Of a stretch of DNA of 64,000 nucleotides, positions 51,970-60,793 are shown piece after piece. The notes under the pieces are model-generated. The model saw nothing but the letters and a program-made list of their open reading frames with translations. It made no database searches and was not told the DNA's origin. This DNA comes from CP2-2F sp034432555. Its GTDB lineage: Bacteria; Chloroflexota; Anaerolineae; Aggregatilineales; UBA2796. Within the stretch, counting starts at the first letter, position 1. Each line of letters starts with the position of its first letter. Location: the NCBI GenBank assembly GCA_034432555.1, contig DAOUBW010000008.1, positions 1 through 64,000 of the forward strand, written 5' to 3'. The translations under genes and the position numbers were made by a program.

Positions 51970-52218
51970 ATGCCTCTCTATGTTTTTGTCTGCCCTGAGT
52001 GTGCGGTTGAAATTGAGGAGCGCCGCCCTGTCGAAGCGGTGGATGATCCCCTTGTTTGCCCATTGTGCGGCACGCCCTGCCAACGGCAAATGACATTTGC
52101 CAGCACCTTTTTCACGCGCCGCAGCGAAATGCCACCTCCAATCGAAAATGCACCGCGCCGCACGCATCCTGCCAACTGCGTATGTTGTACACCGCCAAGC
52201 AAAGGAAGTGCTATATGA
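51970..52218 (+). CDS. FmdB-family zinc-ribbon protein
   Basis: The 82-aa protein begins MPLYVFVCPEC, the FmdB/CxxC_CxxC_SSSS signature. The zinc-ribbon cysteines are C8, C11, C30 and C33, with a nearby C37. An unusual Pro-rich tail ends in NCVCC (C70, C72, C73). FmdB proteins are putative regulators of unclear function. Its stop overlaps the start of the second COG0523 GTPase by 4 nt, so the two are translationally coupled. A zinc-binding protein in a zinc-type starvation operon may be a client or sensor for the GTPase. Confidence 0.78.
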   Translation: MPLYVFVCPECAVEIEERRPVEAVDDPLVCPLCGTPCQRQMTFASTFFTRRSEMPPPIENAPRRTHPANCVCCTPPSKGSAI

Positions 52219-53315
52219 GCGAATCACAACCGATTCCAATTACCCTGCTAACAGGCTTTTTAGGCGCGGGCAAAACCACGCTGTTAAACCACATTTTGCA
52301 CGCCGAACATGGCTTGCGAATCGCTGTGCTGGTCAACGATTTCGGCGCAATTAATATTGACGCGCAGCTTGTGGTTGGTGTGCAAGGCGATGACATGATC
52401 AACCTTGCCAATGGCTGCATCTGCTGCACGATTCGTGGCGACTTGCTGCGCGCAGTGTTGCAGTTGGTGAGCCGCGACGAGCCACCTGAGTACATCATTA
52501 TTGAGCCAAGCGGCGTTTCTGATCCTGTCGCGGTTGCCCAAACGTTCTTATTGCCAGAACTACGCCCGATTCTGCGGCTGGATAGCATCATCGCTGTGGT
52601 GGATGCCGAACAGTTTCAACATCTGAAAGGCAACGATTCTTATCTTGCCTACGAACAGCTTGTGACAGCAGATATTATCGTGATCAACAAGACCGATTTG
52701 GTTACTCCTGAACAGTTGCAAGCACTCAAAACGCGCTGGACGTATCCACGTGCGCGCATTCTCGAAACAACCTATGGGCAAGTGCCGCTGGAATTGGTCT
52801 TAGGGGTGGGGCGCTATGCGCCAGAAGCACTCTTGGAACACCAAAGCAAAGATATTCACGTCCATGAGGCGGGCGTGCCAGTTGATCATGAGCATGACCA
52901 TCACGATCACGCTGAGGCGGATCATGATCACCATCACCACGATCATACGCTTGTCTACAGCTCATGGAGCTGGACGCAGCACGCGCCGCTCTCGATGCAG
53001 GCGCTCAAACGCGCTGTGAGCAGTTTGCCCGTCGGCATTTTCCGCTGCAAGGGCGTGGTCTATGTCAAAGAAGCCCCTGAACGGCGTGTGGTGTTGCAAG
53101 TGGTGGGCAGCCGTGCCTCTTACACACTTGGCGAGGCATGGGGTGACGAGCTGCCGCGCACACAATTGGTTGCTATCGGCGCACCAGAGAGTTTCACAGC
53201 TGAACAACTGAATGCCCACTTTGAAGGTTGCCTAGTCAATGGGCAACGGGCTGCCATTGCCGAGCAGATCATGCGGCAGGTCGAGACATGGTTTCGGAAC
53301 GACTACAGCGCATAA
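52215..53315 (+). CDS. COG0523 (CobW-like) GTPase with histidine-rich loop
   Basis: The 366-aa protein has a Walker A GFLGAGKTT (residues 14-22), CxCC (C68, C70, C71), IEPSGVSDP (switch region) and NKTDLV. A His/Asp-rich segment at about residues 214-245 contains many His residues (HEHDHHDHAEADHDHHHH), a probable metal store or sensor. The CobW C-terminal domain follows (about 250-360). The ATG at 52215 is coupled to the zinc-ribbon gene. It is a paralog of the divergent GTPase but not a close copy. Confidence 0.92.
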   Translation: MSESQPIPITLLTGFLGAGKTTLLNHILHAEHGLRIAVLVNDFGAINIDAQLVVGVQGDDMINLANGCICCTIRGDLLRAVLQLVSRDEPPEYIIIEPSGVSDPVAVAQTFLLPELRPILRLDSIIAVVDAEQFQHLKGNDSYLAYEQLVTADIIVINKTDLVTPEQLQALKTRWTYPRARILETTYGQVPLELVLGVGRYAPEALLEHQSKDIHVHEAGVPVDHEHDHHDHAEADHDHHHHDHTLVYSSWSWTQHAPLSMQALKRAVSSLPVGIFRCKGVVYVKEAPERRVVLQVVGSRASYTLGEAWGDELPRTQLVAIGAPESFTAEQLNAHFEGCLVNGQRAAIAEQIMRQVETWFRNDYSA

Positions 53316-53391
53316 TACGTGATCGTCTCTGCTGTATCCTGCCAATGACATCTGCTTGGATAGAATGAAGCCTACGCTCCCCAACAACACG

Positions 53392-53426
53392 GGCTTGTGG
53401 GTCGGATAAGTTCGACCCCACAAGCC
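53392..53426 (+). terminator. Strong hairpin downstream of the second GTPase
   Basis: Arms 53392-53404 and 53413-53426 form a ~13-bp stem with one bulged C and an 8-nt loop (GATAAGTT). It lies 76 bp after the GTPase stop. No T-run follows, so it may be a factor-aided terminator or an RNA-stabilising hairpin. Confidence 0.5.
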
Positions 53427-53552
53427 ATTCCCCTGATCTTTACCACGCCCCAAGCAGTTTCAGAGTAGCCAATATGTGCGGTCTGTGGATAAAATAAAGG
53501 CGATTTACCGCTACCTTTGGGTGTGCTACCGCGACTTGACACAAGGTTAACC

Positions 53553-54719
53553 ATGCGAATTGGCTTTATCACCGGCGAATACCCGCCTATGGAAGGTGGT
53601 GTGGGCGCTTTCACCCGCGAACTGGCAGTGGCATTGGCAGGGCTTGGGCATGAGGTGCATATCCTGACCCACCAACAGGCACGCCACATCAGCGAGGCAG
53701 GCATTCGTGTGGCGGGCGAGGTGCGCGATTGGAATTGGGCAGCCTTGCTACAAGCACAACGCTGGGCGCAGCAACACCGCCTAGAGGCTGTCAACATTCA
53801 GTATGAGGCAGCCGCCTTTGGCAAAAGCGCGCCGCTGGTGCATTTGCTGCCCAGCCGCCTGAGCAACTTTGCCACCATTACCACCTTTCATGATTTGCTG
53901 GTGCCCTATTTGTTCCCTAAAGCCGGCGGCTTGCGCTATCAGGCACTGCTCAACCTTGCCCGCACTGCCAAAGGCGTTATTGTGACGAACATTCAGGATG
54001 AGCAGCAGCTTGCTGAAGAACAAGGCATCGCGCCCGTGCGCCGCATCCCGATTGGCTCCAACATCGCGCCTGTGCCGCCAGCTGATTATGACCGTGCCGC
54101 GCTGCGCGCTGCGCTTGGCATTCCCGCCGACGGCATATTGATCGGCTATTTTGGCTTTTTGAATGCCAGCAAAGGCGCTGCCTGCTTGCTGCGCGGTGTG
54201 GCGCACGCGGTGCAGCAAGGCGTGAATGCCTATCTGATCCTGATCGGTGGGCGTGTTGGCAGCAGCGACCCAACCAATGCCGATTATGCTGAAAGTGTGG
54301 ATGATTTGATCATCCGTCTGCACCTGCGCGAGCGCGTCAAACGCACGGGTTTTGTGGAGAGTGCTGCCGTCAGCGCGCACCTGCTGGCATGCGATATGCT
54401 GGCGTTGCCCTACGTGGATGGCGTCTCATTTCGGCGTGGATCATTCATGGCAGGTTTGGCACATGGCTGCCCGATCATCACCAGCACGCCCGCGCTGCCC
54501 ATGCCCGAATTACATCACGGTGATCATGTCTACCTTGTGCCGCCGGAACAGCCTGAAGCACTTGGCGAGGCAATTCGGACACTGGCGATAGACGCTAGGC
54601 TGCGAACACGGCTCAGTGACTTTGCGCGCCTGCTCTCAGAGCAGTTTACGTGGACGCGCATCGCGCAGCGCACTGCCGATTTCTTCCTCGAAGTGCTGAC
54701 CGGAAACGCCGATTTATGA
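53553..54719 (+). CDS. Family 4 glycosyltransferase
   Basis: This 388-aa GT-B enzyme begins MRIGFITGEYPPMEGGVGAF, the donor/acceptor N-domain typical of GT4. The C-domain has IGYFGFLNASKGAACLLRG, KRTGFVESAAVSAHL and a nucleotide-sugar-binding region around YVDGVSFRRGSFMAGLAHG (Glu replaced by Ser/Phe positions). GT4 enzymes transfer sugars to lipid-linked or surface glycans. ATG 53553 fits the family start. Its stop overlaps the next gene (ATGA), coupling it to a membrane glycosyltransferase. Confidence 0.85.
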   Translation: MRIGFITGEYPPMEGGVGAFTRELAVALAGLGHEVHILTHQQARHISEAGIRVAGEVRDWNWAALLQAQRWAQQHRLEAVNIQYEAAAFGKSAPLVHLLPSRLSNFATITTFHDLLVPYLFPKAGGLRYQALLNLARTAKGVIVTNIQDEQQLAEEQGIAPVRRIPIGSNIAPVPPADYDRAALRAALGIPADGILIGYFGFLNASKGAACLLRGVAHAVQQGVNAYLILIGGRVGSSDPTNADYAESVDDLIIRLHLRERVKRTGFVESAAVSAHLLACDMLALPYVDGVSFRRGSFMAGLAHGCPIITSTPALPMPELHHGDHVYLVPPEQPEALGEAIRTLAIDARLRTRLSDFARLLSEQFTWTRIAQRTADFFLEVLTGNADL

Positions 54720-56956
54720 CTCCGCTAGCACGCCTCGTTTTAGCCACTTATCTCTTTTGCGCGCTGCTCTACAGTTTTGTGACGCCGCTCTTGGAAGCAT
54801 CCGATGAGCTGTGGCACTACCCGATGGTGCAATACATCGCCACCAATGGTTTTGGGCTGCCTGTGCAGCAAGCAGGGCTTGAAACGGCATGGCGGCAAGA
54901 AGGCAGCCAGCCGCCACTCTACTACATGCTGGCGGCGGCACTCACCTTCTGGATAGACACAAGCGATCTGCCGCAGATAAGGTATATCAATCCGCACGCA
55001 GATATTGGCGTGGTGGTGCCAGATCGCAATGTTAATATGACCATTCACACAGAGGCGCGCCGCACTGTGTTTAGCGGCGCGGCATTGGCGATCTACCTCT
55101 CACGTTGGCTCTCCGTGGTATTAGGCGCGCTGACCGTCTGGCTAACCTATCTGTTGGGACGCGAACTTTTCCCCGACCGTGAAGGCGTGGCATTGTTGGC
55201 AATGGCGCTCACTGCCTTCAACCCGATGTTCTTGTTCATCAGCGCCAGCGTGAATAACGACAACCTCTCTACCCTGTTGGCAACGGCACTTCTGCTCTGC
55301 ATCGCACGGCTGCTCAAACGGAACGACGCACCGCCTCTCCGCGACTTGATTCTGATCGGCGTGCTGGGCGGCGCAGGGATGCTTGCCAAGTTCAACATTG
55401 GCTTTCTGCTGCCGATCATCGCGGCGGCGCTGGCATTGAACGCTTACCGTATCCGCAGTTGGCGCGCTTTCCTGATCGGCGCGGCGATCACTGGCGGCTT
55501 GACGATTTTGATCGGCGCGTGGTGGTACATCCGCAATTGGCAGCTCTACGGCGATCCAACCGGGCTAAATGTTTTTCTGGATATTGTGGGCAGGCGTGGA
55601 ATCCCTGCCAATGCCGCGCAGTTGTGGGCAGAGCGCCACACTTTCCTGATGAGCTACTGGGGCTTTTTCGGCGGTGTGAACGTGCCCTTTGCCGAGTTTA
55701 TCTACACCATTTTCAACGGCGTAGCAGCGATTGGTGTGCTAGGGCTTGTGGTGAGCGCCTTCGGGAAACCGCTTCGGCAGGTGAACGCGCTGTGGTTGGC
55801 GCGTGCCGTTACGGTGCTGTGGATTGTGGTGCTGTTTGGCGGCTTGCTGCGCTGGACAAGCGAGACGTGGGCATCGCAAGGGCGCTTGATGTTTGCCGCC
55901 ATTGCGCCGATCAGCCTGTGGTTGGCGCTTGGCATAGGGCGGATCGGCGGTAGGTGGCTAGGCTGCGCTGTGGCGGCGTGGCATTTTGTGGCAGCACTAG
56001 CAGGCTTGATCACCATTGCCTTTGCTTACCGTCCGCCTGAACTATCAGCCTTTCCGCCTGATTCCGACTGGCGCGCCATCCTGACCTTTGCCGAGCCTGA
56101 GTCGCCCCAGCAACCAGCGCTTTCTTTCTACACATGGCGTGATCTGGACTTGCAAGCGCAGCCTGCTGAGTATGTGGATTTCTGGGTTGCCTTTCAGCAA
56201 ATGGCAGCCATGCGCCGTGATTGGAGCGCCTTCATCCACCTTGAGAACGCCGACGGTACGATTGTGGCACAGCGCGATGTCTTTTTAGGCGAAGGACTGT
56301 GGGCAACCAGCCAAATGCAGTCCATTGGGCAGCATTGGCTGAACTACTTTGCTGTGCGCCTGCCCGAACACGCCTACGCGCCGCAAGACCTGACGATTTG
56401 GCTGGGCTTCTATGACCTAAAGACGGGTGAGCGCATGATCGCAGCAGGGCGTGAGGCTGCCGAGAATCGGATCAAACTGGGCAGTGTGCGTGTGCTGCCG
56501 CGCCAAGCCGACTCTGCCATCCCGAATCCAATGCGCGTTAACTTAGGCGATGCCGTGGCGCTGGTCGGCTATGAGGTGCAGCCCTTTGCCGCCGCTGAAG
56601 GTGAGCCGATCAGGCTAACGCTCTATTGGCAGCGGCTGCGCCCACTCAGCACTGATTACCGTGTGTTTGCCCAGTTGGTGCAGCCCAACACGACCAACGT
56701 CTACGCGCAAAGTGACGGGATGCCCGCCGGCTGGGCGCGCCCAACCAGCACATGGGCAGACGCTGAGATCATCGTCGATCAACACACGCTCACGGTGCGC
56801 GAAGGTACGCCCAACGGTGATTGGACGCTGATCGTCGGTATGTACGCACTGCGTGAAAGCGCCGAAGGGCAGCAGTTCGTTCGCCTGCGCGTTGTGATGC
56901 CTGATGGCGCACAGGCGGAAGATTTTGTGACACTTTCACGCCTGCGTGTGCGGTAA
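54716..56956 (+). CDS. Polytopic membrane protein, DUF2142/GT39-like glycosyltransferase
   Basis: The 746-aa protein has about ten to eleven membrane helices in residues 8-450. The first loop carries LEASDELWHYPMVQYI, an acidic-pair motif of GT-C enzymes. SQPPLYYML, and ASVNNDNLSTLLAT later, are typical of DUF2142-like members. The C-terminal ~290 residues are beta-rich and extracytoplasmic (IRLTLYWQRLRPLSTDYRVF and VFAQLVQP), similar to the tail of the protein encoded at 25203. It is coupled to the GT4 gene and the two probably build one surface glycan. Confidence 0.78.
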   Translation: MTPLARLVLATYLFCALLYSFVTPLLEASDELWHYPMVQYIATNGFGLPVQQAGLETAWRQEGSQPPLYYMLAAALTFWIDTSDLPQIRYINPHADIGVVVPDRNVNMTIHTEARRTVFSGAALAIYLSRWLSVVLGALTVWLTYLLGRELFPDREGVALLAMALTAFNPMFLFISASVNNDNLSTLLATALLLCIARLLKRNDAPPLRDLILIGVLGGAGMLAKFNIGFLLPIIAAALALNAYRIRSWRAFLIGAAITGGLTILIGAWWYIRNWQLYGDPTGLNVFLDIVGRRGIPANAAQLWAERHTFLMSYWGFFGGVNVPFAEFIYTIFNGVAAIGVLGLVVSAFGKPLRQVNALWLARAVTVLWIVVLFGGLLRWTSETWASQGRLMFAAIAPISLWLALGIGRIGGRWLGCAVAAWHFVAALAGLITIAFAYRPPELSAFPPDSDWRAILTFAEPESPQQPALSFYTWRDLDLQAQPAEYVDFWVAFQQMAAMRRDWSAFIHLENADGTIVAQRDVFLGEGLWATSQMQSIGQHWLNYFAVRLPEHAYAPQDLTIWLGFYDLKTGERMIAAGREAAENRIKLGSVRVLPRQADSAIPNPMRVNLGDAVALVGYEVQPFAAAEGEPIRLTLYWQRLRPLSTDYRVFAQLVQPNTTNVYAQSDGMPAGWARPTSTWADAEIIVDQHTLTVREGTPNGDWTLIVGMYALRESAEGQQFVRLRVVMPDGAQAEDFVTLSRLRVR

Positions 56957-57033
56957 AGCATTCGGGAGCGCGTTATAGTAGTGATGACGCGCCCAACCTT
57001 CCACCAGTGGCACACGCCCAGAAAGGACACACC

Positions 57034-58326
57034 ATGCAACAGCGGCGCTCCGCTCTGCGCTTTGCGCTCGATAATATCGGCTGGCTGGTCAGCTCGCTGC
57101 TGTTGGCATTTGTGGTCTGGTATGCGGCGCTGTCTGCCAACGATCCGATTGAACAGCGCCGCCTGAATGGGCAAGTGCCAATCGAGATACGCTATGATGA
57201 AGGCTTGATTGTGGCAAACCGTCCACCAACGACTGCCCAAGTCACCGTGCGTGGCTTGCAAACCACGCTGGAGATGCTGGAACTGCGGAACGTGAAGGTC
57301 GTGGCAGATTTAACTACCTTAACGCCGCGCCCTGAGCCTTACACAATCGAACTGAGCGGCTTGCTTTCCGCTGAGGTGCGCGGCGCAGCCGTGGTCAGCG
57401 TTCAGCCCAGCCGCATCAGCGTGCAGTTGGCGCGCCGCGCCGAGCAGCTTAAGGACATTAGCATCCGCTTTGATCAGGAAGCGCCGATTGGCTATACCGT
57501 GACGGCAGTGCCAGCTCAGACCGAAGTGCTGATTGTGGGCGCCGCAGAGCGCGTGGCACAGGTGACGGCAGTCCAAGCAAGGGTGAATGTGCAAAATCAG
57601 CGCGGCATTTTCACGGTAACGGTGCCGCTTAGCGCGGTGGATGAAGATGGGCGCACAATTACTGATGTGACGCTTACACCAACCGAAGTCGCGGTGACGG
57701 TAGACGTGCAGCAGCGCTCTGATGTGACCGAACTCGCCATAGAGCCGCGCCTGATTGGTGACCTGCCGAGCGGCTATCTGCGTGTGAATCAGACGTGGTC
57801 GCCGCGCCGCGTCTTTGTGCGCGGCAATCGGCGTGTGATCGAAGCGCTGAATGGCGTCATCTTCACCGAGCCGATTGACTTGAGCAACCGTACCGAGACC
57901 TTCACCCAAACGGTGCGCCTGAGCGTGCCGACAGGCGTCGCGCTTTTGGAAGTGCAAGATATTGTCGTGACTGTGGAGATTGAGGCTGTGCAGGGCAGCC
58001 GCGAGTTCACGGGCATTCCTGTGCAGGTGCAGGGCATTGATCCGGCAGACTTCACAATTGCGGTGCAGCCTGAGCGTGTCAACGTCATTGTGCGCGGCGC
58101 GCAGGTGGCACTTGAGGCACTCAGCGCCGATGATGTGCGCGTTTTTGCGCCACTGAATGGGCTGGGCGTCGGTGTGCATCAGGTGGCGTTGCAGGCGACC
58201 ATCGCACGGGAAGGTTTCAGCGGCGAGAATGTGGTCATTCCCAACAATGTGGTGGAAGTGACCATCGCGGCACGCAACCCAACGCCAACAGCAACCTTCA
58301 CACCGACGGCGCGCCCTGCCCCTTAG
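57034..58326 (+). CDS. YbbR-repeat (CdaR-like) membrane-anchored protein
   Basis: The 430-aa protein has one N-terminal helix (about residues 14-36, WLVSSLLLAFVVWYAAL). About four extracytoplasmic YbbR domains follow, each with the pattern VPIEIRYDEGLIV, ISIRFDQEAPIGYTV, and IPVQVQGIDPADFTI. A Thr/Pro-rich C-terminus follows. CdaR proteins regulate the c-di-AMP cyclase CdaA, but no cyclase gene lies next to this one. AAAGGA precedes ATG 57034. The stop overlaps the GH1 stop by 4 bp. Confidence 0.85.
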   Translation: MQQRRSALRFALDNIGWLVSSLLLAFVVWYAALSANDPIEQRRLNGQVPIEIRYDEGLIVANRPPTTAQVTVRGLQTTLEMLELRNVKVVADLTTLTPRPEPYTIELSGLLSAEVRGAAVVSVQPSRISVQLARRAEQLKDISIRFDQEAPIGYTVTAVPAQTEVLIVGAAERVAQVTAVQARVNVQNQRGIFTVTVPLSAVDEDGRTITDVTLTPTEVAVTVDVQQRSDVTELAIEPRLIGDLPSGYLRVNQTWSPRRVFVRGNRRVIEALNGVIFTEPIDLSNRTETFTQTVRLSVPTGVALLEVQDIVVTVEIEAVQGSREFTGIPVQVQGIDPADFTIAVQPERVNVIVRGAQVALEALSADDVRVFAPLNGLGVGVHQVALQATIAREGFSGENVVIPNNVVEVTIAARNPTPTATFTPTARPAP

Positions 58327-59696
58327 AAGCGCTCTTTGAGGCGCACTTGTGGCGCGCCTGCTGTACCGGGAAAAAGTTTCGGCAGCAGGTCTGGCACGTA
58401 CTGCGCGATGATCTCAGCGCTGATGCCGTTGTGTGCGCAAATCTCACGGTAGAGGACGGCGCTCATGCGCTGTGTACGCGCTTGCGTTTCAAAGTTGGTG
58501 CGGAACAGCCCAAAGCTAAAGCGCGGGTCATAGCCTTCTGCCCACTCGAAATTGTCCAAGAGCGACCAAAAGAAATAGCCTTGCACAGGATAATTAAAGC
58601 CAAGCGCCCGCCAAATGGCGCGCACACTCTCGGCAAGATAACGCGGACGCAAGGCATCCTCAGGATCAGGCACGCCGCTCTCGGTCACGTAAATTGGCTT
58701 GCCATAGCGCTTGTAGAGCCGCTCAATCACTTTGAACAAGTTCTCAGGCACAATGCCGCCCCAGTCACCAGGACCGACTGGCACACCTTGCGGCTTTTGC
58801 GTGCCGATGGCGTTGCCGAGCTTCAGCGGATTAAAGGTCGCCAAGCGCTCTTGATAGTACTGCACGCCAAGCCAATCCAAGGCGCCTTTGGCGCTGGCAA
58901 CCATCACAGGTTGGCTGAAGGGTAGCTTGAAAACGCCAGTGAGGAAAGCATCGTTAAAGGCACTGTTCATCAGCCGATCAGCGGTTTGGGCGGCAAAGCG
59001 ATTCCAAAGAGCGGGCGCTTTCGGCTGAACGCCGAGATAATGATGGGCATAGCCAACTTGACTGTTGGGCTGCACCGTCTTAATGGCGTGGTAGGCGGCG
59101 GCATGTGCGCGTAGCAGGTTAGCGGCAACTTGTGCGGCTGCCTTCAGGCGCTTGATACCCGGCGTCCAGTAGCCGAACAAGTAGCCTTGTGTGGCAAGCA
59201 CCATTGGCTCGTTGATGGTACACCACAGCGCACACAAATCACCCAACGCCTCCACCACACGGCGCGCATAGCGCACAAAGAGCGACGGTGCGTCGTCTGC
59301 TTGCCAGCCGCCGCGATCCGCAAACCAGATTGGGTTGGTGAAGTGGTGCAGCGTGACCATTGGCTTCATGCCGCGCTCGTGCAGCGCAAGGAGCATCTCG
59401 CGGTAGCGCCCTAGCGCAGCCTCATCAAACTGCCCTTCGGTTGGCTCAATGCGGCTCCACGCCACCGAGATGCGCTGTGCGTTATTTCGCATGGTGGCGG
59501 CGCGGTCGAAATCTTCTGCAAAGCGCCCGCGCCACCACTCGCAGGCGGCTCCACTGCGCTGATTTTGGTAGATTCTGCCCTCGCCTTCTTCCCAACGCGA
59601 CCAGTCATCGACCGAGTCGCCTTCCACCTGATGGGCGGCTGTGGCGCAGCCCCACAAAAAGCCTTCCGTCATCTGCATAGAGGCTTTGACGCTCAC
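58323..59696 (-). CDS. Family 1 glycoside hydrolase (beta-glucosidase-like)
   Basis: This 457-aa TIM-barrel retaining glycosidase has the acid/base Glu in CTINEP and the nucleophile Glu in YVTESG. The N-terminal signature is FLWGCATAAHQVEGD, RISVAWSRIEP is a substrate-pocket block, and WSLLDNFEWAEGY contacts the aglycone side. There is no signal peptide, so it acts in the cytoplasm on beta-glucosides, galactosides or similar sugars. Its start overlaps the GNAT stop by 4 nt. Confidence 0.95.
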   Translation of the reverse strand: MSVKASMQMTEGFLWGCATAAHQVEGDSVDDWSRWEEGEGRIYQNQRSGAACEWWRGRFAEDFDRAATMRNNAQRISVAWSRIEPTEGQFDEAALGRYREMLLALHERGMKPMVTLHHFTNPIWFADRGGWQADDAPSLFVRYARRVVEALGDLCALWCTINEPMVLATQGYLFGYWTPGIKRLKAAAQVAANLLRAHAAAYHAIKTVQPNSQVGYAHHYLGVQPKAPALWNRFAAQTADRLMNSAFNDAFLTGVFKLPFSQPVMVASAKGALDWLGVQYYQERLATFNPLKLGNAIGTQKPQGVPVGPGDWGGIVPENLFKVIERLYKRYGKPIYVTESGVPDPEDALRPRYLAESVRAIWRALGFNYPVQGYFFWSLLDNFEWAEGYDPRFSFGLFRTNFETQARTQRMSAVLYREICAHNGISAEIIAQYVPDLLPKLFPGTAGAPQVRLKERF

Positions 59697-60436
59697 GGAT
59701 GCGCTTCCTTTCGGGCAGGATGCCCAACATAAACCGCCTCAGCAAAGATTTGGCGCGCACCCGTATCGCGGTAGCCAATGCTCTCCGCCAACTTCACCGA
59801 TTCAGTGTTGCTTGGCTCCACCAGATAGATCGGCAGGCGACCACTGGCGCGCACGCGCTCGGTGCAGGCGGCTGCCACACTGCGCCCCCAGCCGCGCCCG
59901 CGCACCTCAGGATCGGTCTGCACATACAGCTCGGCAAAGCCCGGCGATTGCCAATTGACGCCCGCCGTCGCCCGATAGCCGCCGTTGCTGATCTCGGCGC
60001 GTGGCGTGCCGTCGGGCGTGCTTTTGAACTGCACCAACACATTGATCTCTGGCTTGAAGCGCGCCAAATCCAGCACGTAGATAGAGAGAATGCGCTCGCT
60101 GCTTATCTGCAAGCTGCCGCCCACAAGGCGAAGCTGATTCAAGTTACTAAAAAAGAGATATTGCCGCCCAACCGTCAGCGATTCGGCAAGCAGATCGGCG
60201 GCAATCTCCGCTTGGCGGCAGACCATCACCACCAATGGGCGAAACAGATCAACGCCCGTCTGGAAGCGCCCGACGAAGCCTAGCGGCGTGCCATCCTTAT
60301 CGGTGCGTAAGGCAAGCGCCGAGCGTTTCGGATCATGGTAGAGCGCGTAGTATGCTGTTGGCGCATCAATCGGACTGGTAATATCCAACAGTGCGCTTAG
60401 ACGTGTGCGTTGTTCGCGCAGAGAAAGTGCCGCCAT
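59693..60436 (-). CDS. GNAT-family N-acetyltransferase
   Basis: The 247-aa protein has a C-terminal GNAT domain (about residues 140-245). The acetyl-CoA loop is VRGRGWGRSVAAAC, and VEPSNTESVKLAESIGYRDTG is the usual helix-strand end. The N-terminal ~135 residues look like a second, degenerate GNAT half. The substrate is unknown. It sits between glsB-like (15-bp gap) and GH1 (4-nt overlap) genes, probably in the asnS transcript. Confidence 0.8.
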   Translation of the reverse strand: MAALSLREQRTRLSALLDITSPIDAPTAYYALYHDPKRSALALRTDKDGTPLGFVGRFQTGVDLFRPLVVMVCRQAEIAADLLAESLTVGRQYLFFSNLNQLRLVGGSLQISSERILSIYVLDLARFKPEINVLVQFKSTPDGTPRAEISNGGYRATAGVNWQSPGFAELYVQTDPEVRGRGWGRSVAAACTERVRASGRLPIYLVEPSNTESVKLAESIGYRDTGARQIFAEAVYVGHPARKEAHP

Positions 60437-60451
60437 ATGCCCTCAAACAAG

Positions 60452-60769
60452 TTAACGCCGACGGAAGCCGTACAACACACCATAGATGAGCAGGACTATC
60501 ACCGCGCCGACGAATGCCACGATAATATCAATCCAGCGAATGGTGATGCCGCCCTGCAAATCGGCTGGCACGCCAATGTTAAACAGGCTGAACAAAAAGC
60601 CACCGACAAAGGCGCCCAACAAGCCAATGATCAGGCTGGAGAGCATACTGTAGCGCCTACCACGCACCAACGTGCCTGCCAGCACGCCGGCAATCAAGCC
60701 GATGATCACCCACGTGATCAACGCAGTGATGTCAATTGTGAAGCCTGGGACGGTTACGGTTTGAAACAT
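60452..60769 (-). CDS. GlsB/YeaQ/YmgE-family membrane protein
   Basis: The 105-aa protein has three hydrophobic helices: ITWVIIGLIAGVLAGTLV, MLSSLIIGLLGAFVGGFLF and IIVAFVGAVIVLLIYGVLY. The Gly-rich GLIAGxLAGxLVRGR and IGLLGAFVGG blocks define the transglycosylase-associated/YeaQ family, often stress-induced, of unproven function. It is 24 bp downstream of asnS. Confidence 0.88.
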   Translation of the reverse strand: MFQTVTVPGFTIDITALITWVIIGLIAGVLAGTLVRGRRYSMLSSLIIGLLGAFVGGFLFSLFNIGVPADLQGGITIRWIDIIVAFVGAVIVLLIYGVLYGFRRR

Positions 60770-60793
60770 GACTGTAGTTGCCTTTCCAAAGGA

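Noticed and set aside
53484..53492. TGTGGATAA, a perfect DnaA box on the minus strand upstream of the GT4 gene
   Set aside because: Only one copy is present and no AT-rich unwinding region or second box is nearby, so it does not support an origin.
57319..58179. 286-codon open frame antisense to the YbbR gene
   Set aside because: His/Cys/Arg-rich nonsense composition; the plus strand has clear repeated domains.
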